Of a DNA stretch of 64,000 bases, positions 24,901 to 37,483 are shown piece after piece. The DNA lies in contig JARHVA010003185.1 of NCBI GenBank assembly GCA_037957365.1, forward strand, positions 33,501 to 97,500, given 5' to 3'. The notes under the pieces were generated by a model. It saw nothing but the letters and a program-made list of their open reading frames with translations. It was not told the DNA's origin and ran no database searches. The translations under genes and the position numbers were made by a program. The stretch comes from Torreya grandis. Lineage: Eukaryota; Streptophyta; Pinopsida; Cupressales; Taxaceae. Positions within the stretch are counted from its first letter, which is position 1; every line of letters starts with the position of its first letter.

Positions 24901-25460
24901 GTAAATTGAACAAACCAATCAAGGAGTTCATCATGTCATTGTGTATACCTATAATAATGTTTTAGGACACATTTAAGGTAGTCATGTTTCCACTATTACC
25001 ATTAACCCCTAGCCAACTACCAATAGACCAAGACCCTTACCAAACAATGTCTATTAGCTAAATAATGCCTACTAACCTCATTATACATCTAATTCTTCTT
25101 CAAACTATGTTATCAACCATGCTCAACACCACCCTAGGATTACCATTTTGATCCCTATTACCTCCCTAGCTAATTTTCAAAGCCCTATACCAAATTGAGA
25201 TTGCATAATCACAACTCAATGATCTAAGATAACTATCAATGGACTGTATCCAAATGCCATGAATGAGCCCATTCAAACCTCCAAGCCTATAAAAAATAAT
25301 CCAAATACTAAAACTAAATGGAAGACCTATGACATTATGGATAAGATAAATAAAACACCTACAACAATATCCATTATGGATTTATTATGTATATCTAGCC
25401 CACAAAGACATATGAGACAAATTTCTAATCCAATCCCTCATACTCGATGGCATCATGATA
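21945..25460 (+). pseudogene. Element B gag remnant
   Basis: From the ATG at 21945 a frame reads MPHYTCNGTMYNLDYENFLI and continues, with stops, through a long region rich in Gln, Asn, Pro and Tyr to about 23550. The capsid domain follows: a segment with HESPIFYKYKVKGNPKEHLN (about 23710-23770) and then SLTGQALEWILKLLKNFVPNF (23830-23893) is the standard retrotransposon gag signature. The downstream part (24770-24960) is Asn-rich. No zinc knuckle could be recognised. It is immediately followed by the protease. Many in-frame tag and taa stops make it non-functional. Confidence 0.8.
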
Positions 25461-25499
25461 GATAAATTTCAATCCATGGTAGGTCATTTGGCTCCCAAC

Positions 25500-25900
25500 C
25501 ATTGACTTACCTTTGACCAAAGGACATGTCATCCTTGGGCCCATTACATAATAACCCATTATACATCAAAGTCAATATAATAAACCATAAAATTAAATTT
25601 GTGCTTGAAGACAATGGTTTAGTACTCAACATTGTGTCTCTAAAGTTGATCAAGAATATTAGATATGTAAAAGTTAACTTGCAACTAGATACCATAATTA
25701 TCAATGCATATGATAATGAGGAACAAGAATCTCAATTTACTATAAGCTTGCCATTTGTCAATGGGAATTTGACCCATGACACTCTATGCCATATTTTGGA
25801 ATTGGAATTATCTTACAAATTTTTATTGAGCTGACCCTAGATCTATAAAATTAGGGTTATATTTTCCACATTGCATCAACGTATAAATATTCCCTTTTTA
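25500..25900 (+). pseudogene. Element B protease remnant
   Basis: The open frame 25526-25834 contains VLEDNGLVLNIVSLKLI at about 25601-25650. D-N-G (25610-25618) sits where plant Tat-type proteases carry their D-S/N-G-like active-site variant, followed by the usual hydrophobic L-N-I/V segment. Past the stop the frame ends with a Pro-Trp-like then STLHQ segment (about 25835-25880), a strong family hallmark of this protease C-terminus. It would process Gag-Pol. It is one of the least damaged parts of B. Confidence 0.75.
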
Positions 25901-27430
25901 AAGATGGAAGTGACTATATTAGCATATCTCTAGCTTTATCAGTATTGTAAATGCCTCAAGGTTGAGTATAAGAGCTATAACTATCATTTTGTCTTTAATC
26001 CTATGCCCAAATCTAATGGAGGATGAGCTAAAAAATCCAAATCCATTGAATCATGACAAGAATCTAATTACATTGACCTAGATATCCCAACTTCTACCTC
26101 ATATACACCTCCAACATACATTTCCCATCACTTTTATATATCTAACAAGGGTATAAGAGAATATTGTACCCATTATTCTTTCCACATTTCCAAATTAGGT
26201 CAAAACCCTAAAGCCTATGGGAGACCCAAGGCCAAGACCACTTACATGGAGTGGTAGACCAAGGGAAAGTCTCATCTCAATAAAGCCATTATTTTCAAAC
26301 TAAATTATAACCTAGAATAGGACCCCTTAGTTGAAGATGATTCATGGCTTTATATTGATGAGTTAGTTGCATGTTAACAAAGTATAAATTATAATATTCC
26401 TAACTAGATTATAGATCACCTAGATTATGAAGGTAGAGGCATGGGGATACATCAACAAGGGAATATCAAACCATTCTCAATGACCAAGTATAAGGTAACC
26501 CATGCTATTATATTTAAATTGTTTGGGGTTGACCCCACATACTTTATTCATGTTCAAACATCATCAAATAGAGAAGAGGATGTTGATAGTGATGTATGGT
26601 ATGATTATATCACTACAATGACCTTGTCAATAAAAAATTGTTTAACTCTCATGTCATTTGTACCATTAGCCCTATTTATCATCCTTTGCCTCTTACCCAT
26701 TATCACCTATAGTTGATAGATTGGGACCAACAAGATTTAACAATGCCATTAGATGAGTTTTGAATTGATGAGGCCATATGAAACTTTATGGGGTTGAGGA
26801 ATCATATTACTATTGGAGATCAAAATCAAGGCATTTCTATTAGATTGGATATTTTTGCCTATTTCAGAGATCATGTAAACCTCTTTAGCTAAGAATAAAG
26901 AGAAAATGAAACATTGAGGCCTAAAAATGAAAACACATTTGAGGCACTTTTTGACTAAGTTAAAAGTAAAGAAAAAGGCAAGTTCTTGGTGAAAACTTGT
27001 TTTAGGAACCATTAGACAAGGATGTTCACCCCTCTTTGTAGGAAACATAGGAAACCAATTCTCCAAGTATTATTTATGGATCTGAGATCAATACTGAGGA
27101 GTGAAAATATTTTACATAGATTGTTAAGAGCTCCCCAAAGTATTTGTTACATAGCTTTTAGTAGAATTAGGAGATTCTAATTCATCCTCCTTGGGAGAAT
27201 AAAATGACCTAGTCTAGCTAAAGGACTTTGCCATTGTCAACTAATTTTCTTCTTTACCAACTATTTTAGAATATGGTTCTACACTTCTCATGGAAGACAT
27301 TTCATAGTTTAATATTGGGACTCCAAATGATCCAAAGTGGATCAAATTAGGTTCATACCTCATCGAGGAGAATGTGAAGCCTTTATATCCATTATGAGGG
27401 AGTTTGTTGGCATATGTGCATGGGCCTATT
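25901..27430 (+). other. Decayed Pol linker between protease and RT of element B
   Basis: Stop-rich continuation of pol. The open piece 26441-26716 shows no known domain. Regions of this length between PR and RT are usual in Tat-type elements and poorly conserved, so nothing more specific can be said. Confidence 0.5.
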
Positions 27431-27431
27431 T

Positions 27432-28200
27432 AGACATACCAGGTTTGGACCCTACCTTGGTTGTATACAATATTGTTGTAAATATTGATACCAAACTAGT
27501 TAAGTAGAATCTATGAAAAATACATCCTCGTATTATTTTTCTAATCAAGAAAGAGTTGGGGAAAATATTAGATGTGAGATGCATTTAATCCATCAATTAT
27601 TCATAGTGGATTTACAACATTGTGAAAATGAGAAAGAAACCAAAAAGTATCAAAATATACATTGATTTTAAGGATATTAACAAATATTACCCAAAGGATG
27701 ACTTTAATCTACTAAATATTAACATGATAGTCAATTTTATGATTGGATATGAAATGTTTTATCTTATGGATGGATTTTTAGGATATAACCAAATAGAATT
27801 ACACTAAAATACCATCAAAAGAAAGTGTTCACCACTCCATGGGGAACCTTTCAATTAGGTGATGCCATTTGGATTCAATAATGAAAGATCCACATACTAA
27901 TGATCCATAATGATAATTTAACATGATATGATGCATGAAATCATTGAGGAATATGTTGATGACATCCTGGGTAAATCAAACACTTATACGAGCCATCCAA
28001 CCATACTATAGATAATCTTTGAGAGACTTTGAGAGTAAAAAGTTAGGTTGAAACCCAATAAGTGTTTATTTGGTGTAAATTTTATAAAAAATTTAGCTTC
28101 ATTATCTTTCATATGGGAATTGAAGTTGATCCATCTAAAGTTTGATCCATTACTAAAATACCACCACCATCTACCTTGAATTAGCTCCATAGTTTATAGG
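27432..28200 (+). pseudogene. Element B reverse transcriptase remnant
   Basis: The N-terminus shows DIPGLDPTLVVYNI (27433), typical of Tat-type plant RTs. Then come IKIYIDFKDINKYYPKDDFN (27649), the first catalytic motif YLMDGFLGYNQIELH (27762-27806), MPFGFNN (27864) and an intact YVDDI box at 27952-27966. The thumb resembles LKPNKCLFGV (28050). The open piece 27622-27807 spans motifs A-B. Stops and a frameshift after 27807 disable it. The intact YVDD is notable among such damage but may be chance survival. Confidence 0.9.
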
Positions 28201-28860
28201 TCAAGATACAGTCAAGCTAATGCTTCATATCACAGTTGGCTAACAAAGGACATCAATTTACACACCTTCTAAATAAGGGCATTAATTTATCTTATAATTA
28301 TGACTTATAAAAATAATTTGAACATCTTAAGGAATATTTGGCCAATCCACCTATTTTATTTCCACCCATGCTGAATAAGATGAGATCGGGTTTTCCAACT
28401 GGTATCAAACCTTACTCATGGTCTAAAATATCCTGATCCTTATACATATCTATCTATCCTAACTAATGGAATGGTATTATTCCATTATTACTTTACTTTA
28501 TAGTGACTAAAAATGCACTAAGGGCATTTTTTTCACAACACTATCAATAAGGTATAGAGCATGTCATGTATTATTTGAGCCAAATATTGGTAACATATGA
28601 GTATAATTATATTCTAATTAAAAAATCCTATTTATTAGTAGTTTTTGTTTCTTAAAAGTGCATCATTACATGTTAAACAACAAGACTATTGTTATTTCCA
28701 AAGTATATCCAATCAAGTATCTACTTTATGAAAAGCACTACAAGGTCATATTGTAAAGTGGATCATGTTTTAAAGTGAGTTTGAGATCAAATATTCTAAT
28801 CAAAAGGACATTAAGGGACAAGTACTTGCATATTAGCTCTTGAAATCTCCTCTTCCTGAT
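28201..28860 (+). pseudogene. Element B RNase H remnant
   Basis: The frame near 28510-28800 reads KALRAFFSQHYQ, then EHVMYYLSQILVTYEYNYI, VHHYMLNN and ISKVYPIKYLL, the ordered motifs of gypsy RNase H. The end shows a FEIKYSNQKDIKGQVLAY-like segment, which in this family leads directly into the archaeal-type RNase H. Single-base losses shift the frame near 28725. It follows the RT at normal spacing. Confidence 0.85.
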
Positions 28861-28899
28861 ACTAACCCTTTACATTCATATTTATAGATGAATCCATTA

Positions 28900-29390
28900 A
28901 TACCACCATAGAATCATAAGTACCTCTTGAGGTAAAAATATAGAAAATATACTTTGGTAGTTCCTTCATAGCTCATGGATCAAGTGCTAGCATATTGTTT
29001 ATCATGCCATAAGGAGATCTTATTCCTAAGTCCTTTTGAATTAGTTTTTCCATGTACCAATAAAATGGTCAAGTATGAATCACTGATTATAGGGCTTTGC
29101 CAGGTAGTACAATGAAAGGTCCAACATTTTCTAGTTCATAGTGATTCATAGCTTATCATCAATCAAGTCACATACTAATACCAGATGAATGACAAAAATT
29201 TGAAGTTGGTACCATATAAATACATGGTTGATACTCTTAAATAGAAATTTTCTAATATTTATTTTGAATGGATGCATCAATCCAATAATAAAATAGATGA
29301 TGCCATGGTCATAATTAGCTCCATGATTCATATCATAGATAGAGCTAAGGACTATCAATCTCTTATGGAATATCTCTAACACCAACACAT
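28900..29390 (+). pseudogene. Element B archaeal-type RNase H (aRNH) remnant
   Basis: Reading across two frames gives IYFGSSFIAHGSSASILFIM (about 28946), PQGDLIP-like text with one stop (29005), CTNKMVKYESLIIGLC (29056-29105), VHSDSQLIINQVTY (29129-29175), then LVPYKYMVDTL and YFEWMHQSNNKIDDAM (29205-29310). This is the aRNH fold layout, with the first Asp replaced by Gly and the second acidic and D-S-Q positions still visible. A second RNase H located after the canonical one is the diagnostic order of the Tat lineage. The open frame on the minus strand over 29146-29388 is a shadow. Confidence 0.8.
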
Positions 29391-29620
29391 AAATAATTAA
29401 TCATCAAGATGGTTTTTGAAATTGTTGGTCCCATGTCTCCCTAGTATTTCAACATATATGCCTATCTCCAAGACCAAATTATTCCATTTCACCTATCATG
29501 TAATAAACAAAAATCCTACAACTACAAAGACTCTCGTTATAATTTACTTAGACCAACTTTGTATCATATATGATATGATATAAATATTCTTCATTATTTA
29601 CCTTTGATAAAAATATAGAT
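29391..29620 (+). other. Pol spacer between aRNH and integrase of element B
   Basis: A stop-interrupted stretch continuing pol towards the integrase zinc-binding region. No motif is recognised. Confidence 0.5.
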
Positions 29621-30241
29621 TATCATTGAGGGAAGTTCACAAAGGAGTGTGTGGATCCCACACCAATAAGGCAATCCTAGACAATAAGCCACTACATACT
29701 AGTTATTATTCGCTGACTATGGAAATAGACATAGCTACATATGTGAAGAGGTGTGTGAAGTGTTAGAGGCATGCTAATATGATTCATGCTCTAGATAAAA
29801 CACTCAAACCATTAACAAAACCATGGTAAGTCTCAATTTAGGGACTCAACCTCATAGGAGAGATCAATATTACATCCTTAGATGGCCATAAAGGTGTCCT
29901 CACTTCCATTGAATATTTCACTAAATGGGTGGAAGCCATTCCTATCACTTACATAAATTGTAAGCAAATATCCAAGTTCATATTTAACCATCTCATTTGC
30001 CATTATGGTATCCCCTCCCATATTATATCTGATAATGGTAGATCATTTAAAAACAAATATATATATCACTTTATAACCAATACCATATCAAACAAAATTT
30101 ATCTACCAACTATTACCCATATGGTAATGGCCAAGATGAGGCTTCTAACAAAACCATTGTCAATATTCTGAATAATATTATCAATGATGTTGGTCATGAT
30201 TGACACTTTAATCTATTTTACACCCTCAAGGAATACCATAC
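29621..30241 (+). pseudogene. Element B integrase, N-terminal and core part, cut by element C
   Basis: The zinc-binding start reads REVHKGVCGSH (29635, partly frame-shifted) with VKRCVKC (29740). The core contains GHKGVLTSIEYFTKWVEAI (29889-29945), IPSHIISDNGRSFKN (30010-30054) and, in a second frame, YYPYGNGQDEASNKTIVN (30111-30165). The second catalytic Asp and the Glu are kept; the first Asp position reads Asn (GLNLIGEI, 29848). The domain stops at LKEYHT (30223-30241), exactly where the 6.3-kb LTR of element C begins. The rest of the integrase is found at 55925. Confidence 0.9.
30237..30241. repeat. Target-site duplication of element C, left copy (CATAC)
   Basis: CATAC immediately precedes the LTR and is identical to 55920-55924 immediately after the other LTR. 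Five bp is the normal duplication for Ty3/gypsy integrases. Confidence 0.9.
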
Positions 30242-31049
30242 TATTGATGATCAACATTCCCCTATTCTTAGAATGGGGACCCTCCTTTCTTAAATTTTCA
30301 AAAATGCCCAAGATTCTAAGCATATTATATCATTTTACTGTATGGATAATTTATTTAATGTTTCTATAATTTTTTGGTTAATCATTAATTTTTACATAAG
30401 GATTGATACTTAGAAATATTCAAATTATTGCAAGTTTTCTTCAAGTTTTATTTAGTATGAATTATTGACTATGAATGGTTTAATGATATGTAGATAGACA
30501 TTTACTAAATAAGTGTGACCTAGCTCCCTAAAAGACATAAACACAACAAGCTCAACTATGTTTTTTAAAATTAACATTATGTTGTGTTTAGGGAATTCAC
30601 TTGTAGAGTTTTTCTTAAACTTGTTTAAAATTGCATAAGATAGGCAATGAAGTCTTCAAGAAGTTAATTTAGTTTGTCACTTGGCCTCATAGGATGTCAA
30701 ATTAAAGTTGTGGTTTATGATATCTCATGGGATGCCAACTTTTATACCACAACCTAAAAATATATGTATCTACCTCGCCAAGCCTCTCAATTCTTTAAGG
30801 ATTCATCACATCCTATGTAAGATACATGGATTAAATTTACCAAGTTTTTGAGCTATGTGGCATCATCTAGAGGGATAATTATAAAATATCCATTGGAATT
30901 TAAATCCTAAAGCTATATGTTATATATTATCCCCCATGAGTGAGTTCATCCAATCCAAGCCACCACGCATCCCCCATGCATCCCACTATACTATATAAAC
31001 CTGTGAGATGTTACCATGTGTTTCAATGATAACTAGCTAGAGTTGAGCA

Positions 31050-31480
31050 ACCCTTTAAGGTGATGTGTGTCCCCCTTAGGTTAAGTTTAGGTCACTACAT
31101 GTTTAAACCATGTTACATCCATCCAAATCTCACAAGAGCTCATAAGGTAGACATGTAATTTCACATGAGCCATCTGATCAATCTTTGGTGATATATATAT
31201 TTTTGAGGTGCTTTTTGAGAATGAAACTTGGAAAAAGAACAAATAATAACATGTAAGAGTAACATGTGTCACCTTTAGGCTTTCACAATGATGCCACATG
31301 TCATTCCCATGATATTTCTATCCAAGATCCATAAGAATTATATTAATAGGGATGTGTGTCTCCACCCAAGCCATCCAATTAGTGCCAAGTTACTGATAGT
31401 TATTCAAAAGCCTCTTAAGAGAGACACTTAGTAAGGAAAGTTGTGATTACCCATGAGAGTGATGTGTGACATTCCCATGG
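31050..31480 (+). repeat. Recurring ATGTGTC-type motifs in U3 of element C
   Basis: Forms of gatgtgtgtc or acatgtgtc followed by a C-rich patch recur at about 31063, 31263, 31352 and 31455, and in the other LTR at 50432 and 50718. They may be leftover promoter or enhancer repeats. No function can be shown. Confidence 0.4.
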
Positions 31481-32089
31481 CCAATAAAAACTGAATATAA
31501 CCACTCAAGAGCTATCTATGAATTTAAAGATGCCATGTGGTGAGATACATATGATTCATCATTCAAATCTACATTTCAAAAATCCATGAGGTAATCAAAA
31601 GGTGCTACATGTTTTGATTTCAATTCAACTAGGTAGCTTAGTCATATTCAGTCCATGCAAGTACTTAGCTAGATTTGAGGTGGCATCCATGTGTAGAAAA
31701 GTGGTAATATTTAATTCTAAAGCTAAAATTGATGCTAAATCAAATCTAAATCAGATTCTAGTGCAATTAATTGCTAAAAGTAATAGCTCAAAGTTATTTC
31801 AAATATATGTGAAGTTGAAAAGCTTGCCATTAATGAGGCATGAACCAAGATCATAATAAATACTTAATTAATAAAAGTGATCATTCAAAAGGATACACAA
31901 TTATGGTTATTGATTTTCATTTTGAATCTATATGCATTTTCTTTCTTTGTTTCTTACACTCACATTTTGATAAAGTTCAAGCCACTAGTAAATTACACTC
32001 TTGACCACCATTATCAGATCTTTAAATTTATATAATGATAAAAAGAGACATTTATTACTACTTACAACATTGAAAAATATGACACAAAC

Positions 32090-35000
32090 AAGTCTTTATA
32101 ATCTAGGTAAGAGCAGTTCCTTTAGGAATGATTACTTTCTATTTCAGAATGGTACTTCATTCATCTTTAAAGATACATAATTCATTCTTGAGGGCATAGC
32201 ATCTAGTGACTTGCATTATAGTATCATATATTTCAATGTAGAGGTAGATAGGGCTATTGATGAGACTAAAACCATGCCTCATATAATTCAACTATCCTTT
32301 GATATCTTTCCATTAATATAGTCAATCTCCATAAGGTCGTAGCTAATCCATGTGTCATGACATGCACTGACCAAGTTCAATATTTTTTAGAGGTCAAAAT
32401 GCAAAGATGAACTAATTAAATTAATTTCCCAAGTGATCCCAATTGATTTCATAGTAGTACCAAGCTTCAAAAGGTATTATGACCTTCCCTCACCATAGAT
32501 AGAATATAACCAAGTCATCATCAATAACCATTATGAAGTACACTCCCTAGAGAAGGTCTTGGCTTCATGGGTTAATAACACAATAGGATATATTTTCATG
32601 GATGATCAAGGAAAATTTCCCATCCAATAATTTAGACAAGGAGATAGAATTGGCCTAGCCATCCTAAATATAATATTTGTCAATCCACACATTGCCTATA
32701 TGGACATAAGAGTTATTTTGTTACTAAAAATAATCCTATAAGACTAGAATATTACCTCACTTAGGTAAATTATCAATGATATCTTCATGTATATGATACA
32801 AGACACTTACAATAATGGTGCCCCCTTATTTATGATGAGTTAGTTATTGGATGCAATTTGTGTAACTCCTTAATTGGGTTAGATTTCATGGTTTATAGAG
32901 CATCAAGAGGTTGTGCCTCAACTCTCCTCTGTAATGAATATTCATCAATTTAGATGTAAAATAAGAATGATTTTTGAATAGTTATACCTAATGGTCTAAT
33001 AGTTGATCAATGAATGTGAGATGCATAAGATTCCCCTTGAAGTTAGTAAAACCTTGAGAGATATGGGTAGCTACTGGCTGTACATAGATTGCATAGTTAT
33101 CATAATAGGAATGATGGTGGCCCCTCTTAGATTTATGAGGTTTATGCCAATGAATCTAGCTAAATAATAAATGGCCTATCAACTTCTACATGGAGTTGAT
33201 GGAGTCTTCAGTAGAAAGAAGAAAATGGTCCCCCATAAGGTTCCTTACAAAATAGGGAGGACCAAGATTACCAAGTGGCATGATATTGTTATATCTTCTA
33301 GGCATAAGTATTTGTACCTATTACTTAAAGATTACTTTAGACCATAGGATCCCAATAATTCCATTACCAAACATCTATTTAAATTAAATAAAGATGTAAC
33401 AATGGAATGCAAGCATAAAGAATAATTCCATGAATAGATATATAGAGATGCTTTGAATGATGAGGTGGTGCTCTAGAATGATATAAAGAAGAACATTTAA
33501 TTGGAAATGAGAATGGATAATGAGAATAAAAATGAAGATATTGCTAAGTCTCAACTACCACCAAAACATGGGAACATGTTTGATGCTAACTATGAGGAAG
33601 GGTAAGAAGAAGAAGATGGAGACAACATTTTTCTTGTTAGGAACATGCCAAATAGACCTCCACAACTTGCCACTTTAAAAATTCATGACTAACCTCCAAG
33701 ATTTTATTAAGGAGGATCTAGAATTTAGTTTGAACCATCCCAAGGGCCCATAATAATCTCTACATCTACTATGGGAGATGTTTTGGAAAGGCTAGGCCAA
33801 CCTAGCCCTACTACTATTGACCTTGAGTAATTATAATAAGGCATTAAACTCTCCATGGAATAAGTGCAATATTTTTTTGTTAGAAACATTAAGAAGGTAT
33901 ACAAGAGTAAAAGGGATCCTCAGACCATTATTATTATTATTCCCAATATCACACCAGAGGCTACCCTTGAAGCACAATCTCTCAATATAATTTCCTCACT
34001 ACCACATTCTTTTCTAATTGTAAGTACATTTCAAACTACTACTTTTACATTTTCTCCTCCCACCATTGGATTTAGTATCATCAACAATTGTAACTACCCT
34101 TGCTGAATTATTAGTTGATACTAGCCTAGGCCAATCTAGTGGTTCCTTGGGATTTACTATCCTCCATTTCATTTCTCATACCACTAAAAAAATTGCATCT
34201 TCATCAGGCTCCTAATGCACTAGTGCTAGTTAGGCTGTTAGTTCCACCTTTTCCAAGGCAATAACAACTAGTGTAGTATTTTCTATTGCTTCCCCTACAT
34301 CAACAAGGCCATTAAGGCCCATTTCAAAACTTTTCACCTTCTTAAATCCACCTTTTCTTGCATCCCCATTTAATATTTCTATGGATAAAATGGTGAGTGT
34401 GACTCTAAAATTGACTTCATTTATTCTAAATATGGTCCCTATAAGAACTCTATTTGGTACACTTGGGAAAATAGACCCAACAAACTTATTGCATAGTTTT
34501 GCTATATCTCTAGCCTTTGCCTTAACTACACCACCTCTAAAAAATCCAATGCCTACTATTATCCCAAATTAGGCCACAAATATTATACTAGCAGTAAGAC
34601 AAAAGAGACCTCAAGTAGTCCTATTTGTACCACAAATAAGTAAGAGATTTTATGTTACTATAGGTACCTTAAAAAGAGTGGTGAGGAGGTAGGTTGAGAA
34701 TCCCCAATCTAGCTCAGTTATGGCTCATGAAAGTGAAGAATCCCTCTTCACTTTGACAAAGAAAAAGAAATTTGGCCCAGGTGAAGTGGATGAGTACATA
34801 GAGGACCCTGTGTCCATGTTTAAAGAGAATGTATAATCCATAGTGGCCTTAATAAAATGCATGAAACAAGAGATGAAGAGATTGAAGGAACAAACATTGC
34901 CTACGGTGCTGAAAAACACTATAATCTAGGTAATTAATGCAACTATCAATTTATTCAATTTACATAAGGTCATGAAGAGAAGGCAAGAATATGTGACTCT

Positions 35001-35640
35001 ACATATAATGTGGTCATTAAATATGACCCAAAACTTACACTCTATGTTTCCAAGTTGGAAAACCTGGCTAGAGTTGTAAGGAGAAATAAGTTCCCAAACC
35101 TTAAGGTATTTTCACTTGAAGACATCATCTCATCACATACCATAATGATGAATTGAAAGAGAATATTGAAAAGGTGGTTGGAATAGGTTAAAGCTATAAC
35201 TACATCCTTAGAAAAAATATATTTCAAAATTTCCCTCTTGTTAAAATTTTTTATGGTCACTAGGGTGACAAAACCTGATGGCAGCTTCATGGATGACCAG
35301 AATTTAGGGCTCAAATGAATGTATTTATTACAAAGTTCTAATAGGACATATCCAATTCCAAGACATCCACTAAAGCAATGAAATTTGTGTATTTTTATAA
35401 CCAAAGACTAGAGAGAGTTGAGGCCATTGAAGAAGTGATGAGACTTGTACTTATAGATCATGATAGGCTTATTCAATAAATGTCTGACTTATTCTAGACT
35501 ATGATCTTAGATTTTGGTCAAATTGACTAGGATTACTTAGTTTGTGATAAATTTTGGATAAAGGAAGAGGTAGAGAAACAAAGGTGGAAATAGTAATATG
35601 GTTAGTAACCTCCTTTAGGACCTTGGAATAGCCATCTTTA
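32090..35640 (+). pseudogene. Decayed accessory ORF inside U3 of element C 5' LTR
   Basis: A colinear coding-like region with scattered stops. In order it shows FILEGIASSDLHYSIIYFNV (32170-32240), EVHSLEKVLASWVNN (32535), IAYMDIRVI (32695), SLLLDAICVTP-like text (32835), KTLRDMGSYWLYID (33046), YQLLHGVDGVFSRKKK (33180), TKWHDIVIS (33275) and a Lys/Glu-rich part (33420-33600). A Ser/Thr/Pro-rich part (33700-34300) and a coiled-coil-like tail (34800-35250: VDEYIEDPVSMFKENV, KCMKQEMKRLKEQ, KLENLARVVRRNKF, ILKRWLE) follow. The same order is found in the other two LTR copies. I know no named family for it. It lies upstream of the TATA box, so only the 3' LTR copy would be transcribed as part of genomic RNA. 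Confidence 0.65.
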
Positions 35641-35779
35641 TTTTTAAAAATTCAAAATTAGAATATTCCATTATAATATATGGAATTTTATTTATTATTG
35701 TTCAAAAGCTAAAACCCACTTGTTTGTATTTGGGAACCTTTTAATAGGCCACTTGATCTTTCATATTAATTTTTATGCC

Positions 35780-35788
35780 TATATATAG
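35780..35788 (+). promoter_or_regulatory. TATA box of element C 5' LTR
   Basis: TATATATAG followed by a C-rich patch (ttttccccctcatt) and gaggaacaa. The same arrangement is conserved in the 3' LTR at 55140. This marks the U3/R area about 800 bp from the LTR end. Confidence 0.7.
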
Positions 35789-36587
35789 GGGTTTTCCCCC
35801 TCATTATAAAAGAGGAACAACTGTTAAATAATTAATGCAAAAGAGCGAAGAATTCATGATATTGTCTGATTTCTCTATTATGTGTTCTATAGTTTCTGAT
35901 TCTCATGATTTTATAGAATTAATGGCTTATTTTCTACTAACTAATTTATAAATAATATAAATGTATGCATATTTTGGTTTGATTTTAACACTAGGCTAAC
36001 AAATCTACTAGTTTATATGCTTTGTTTCATCTTATTTACATTTAGATGTGCTTATGCAATTTAATGTGAATATGTAACTTTCGTGAAAAATATACTTTTA
36101 GATATATGAATCTCCTTTCCTTTAAAGTCTCAACTACATTAATTTGGATTTGAGTATCATGATATGGTTGGTAAATGCTATTTTTATATGTTATTGTCAT
36201 ATAAGTTAGAATAATTGACACCTTTAACTATTTGAAGCAAGCCTTCTTTTCTGCGTTACCCTACTTACCTTTGGATCTATGCCATGAATCAACTTATTTT
36301 ATCTCATTTTTTAAATATTCATGATTTATTTGTGTTTTCACAATAATTGGAAAAGTTTAGATCAATTTCACAAAGATTAACAGAAAATAAAGTGTCACTA
36401 TGTATAATCTATTGTCCTTACAGTAGGGTCTACTTGCAGAATTACAAGTGGTGGCCATATCTCTATTATTTTTCTATTTTTATTAGTATTTTTAAACTCA
36501 AGCCTTGAGTCTTCTAGGACTTAAAATTGAGTTTATTACTTTCCTTGGTTCCCTAGTGACATAGGGAGCACATTAAGTGCATCAATA

Positions 36588-37483
36588 GGAAGGGAAGATA
36601 TGGTACTAGAAGGAGGACCCCTATGCAATTAATTTTATGCATCTTGGTGAAATTATCATGTACTTCATTAAATATATGAATAATAATTTCAAAGTACACA
36701 AATATTTTTAAAATAAAACTAACCACCTACATTATTTGTATGAATATTTTCACTCTTTGTATGAATATTTTCATTCTTTGAAGGATCAAATCAAAGTTAG
36801 TGTTCATTCGTATAAATTTGGAAATTCTATTCTCTAAATTTGTACAAAACCTTAAAGATAGGTGAAATTACCTATTATTTAGGTATATTTAAAGTTATTT
36901 TGATCATCTTTGTAAATGTGGGAAGAAATTTGGTAAATAATTAGGATATTTGTGAGAATTTTTGCAAAGCTCAATCATTGAGACCTCACTTGTACTTAAT
37001 ATAGACATTTAGGATCATAATTTCTCTAGTTGACTTGGGATTGAGTAAAAATTTACATATATATGTGATAAAAGATATTTTTAAATGCTCAAACACTCTT
37101 ATATTGTTAAATTGGGCATATAATTCTTTGAAATGCTAGTTTAACACTGATCTTTACAAGCTAACATGCAGAACTAACAATATTTGTGCAGGTATTGAAA
37201 ACTCTAATGTCTCAAGGCTTAGATCCTCAAAGATCAAGTTAAAGATATTTTATCTAGTTCATAAAATATTTTCTATATTAAGTTGACTAATCTTTGTAAT
37301 ATTTGACACCTGTGAAGCTACCTTTGAAGCTCTTTTGCTCTTTAATTATTAGTACATGTTCTACATCTTAGATTTGCCTAGGATTAGAACTAGATCTTGG
37401 TATAAACTCAGGGTCCCTTTAACATCCTAAAAATATGTATGAAGGTGAGAGTGGACAAAGGTAAATGTAGGAAGTCTAGGACC
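36588..37483 (+). other. Element C leader, with probable primer-binding site
   Basis: Non-coding leader between LTR and the solo LTR insertion. TGGTACTAGAAGGAGGAC at 36601-36618, 13 nt after the LTR end, resembles the TGGTATCAGAGC primer-site type with a few changes. It contains a short tandem, tttgtatgaatattttcac/att, at 36738 and 36757. Together with 42909-42961 this leader is about 950 bp. Confidence 0.55.

Larger units (their letters stand above)
30242..36587 (+). repeat. Element C 5' LTR (6.3 kb)
   Basis: Colinear with 49614-55919 along its whole length: gatgatcaacattcccctattc (30246/49618), the catcccccatgcatc block (30967/50337), cttatatctaggtaagagcagttcc-like block (32097/51480), the coding-like region, a TATA box, gaggaacaa, gtggtggccatat (36448/55777) and the end gcacattaagtgcatcaa. 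Most of the LTR is U3 (about 5.5 kb), because the TATA box lies only about 800 bp before its end. U3 carries a decayed ORF (32.1-35.6 kb). Confidence 0.9.

Noticed and set aside
35042..35404. Minus-strand 120-residue open frame
   Set aside because: It is the reverse of the coiled-coil tail of the U3 ORF. The plus-strand reading is conserved in the other LTR, while this one is broken there (54402-54650 only partly).
30242..36587. The 6.3-kb repeats as segmental duplications or DNA transposons
   Set aside because: The direct orientation, TG/CA-type ends, primer site after the first copy, gag-pol between them and the CATAC duplication outside fit LTRs better.
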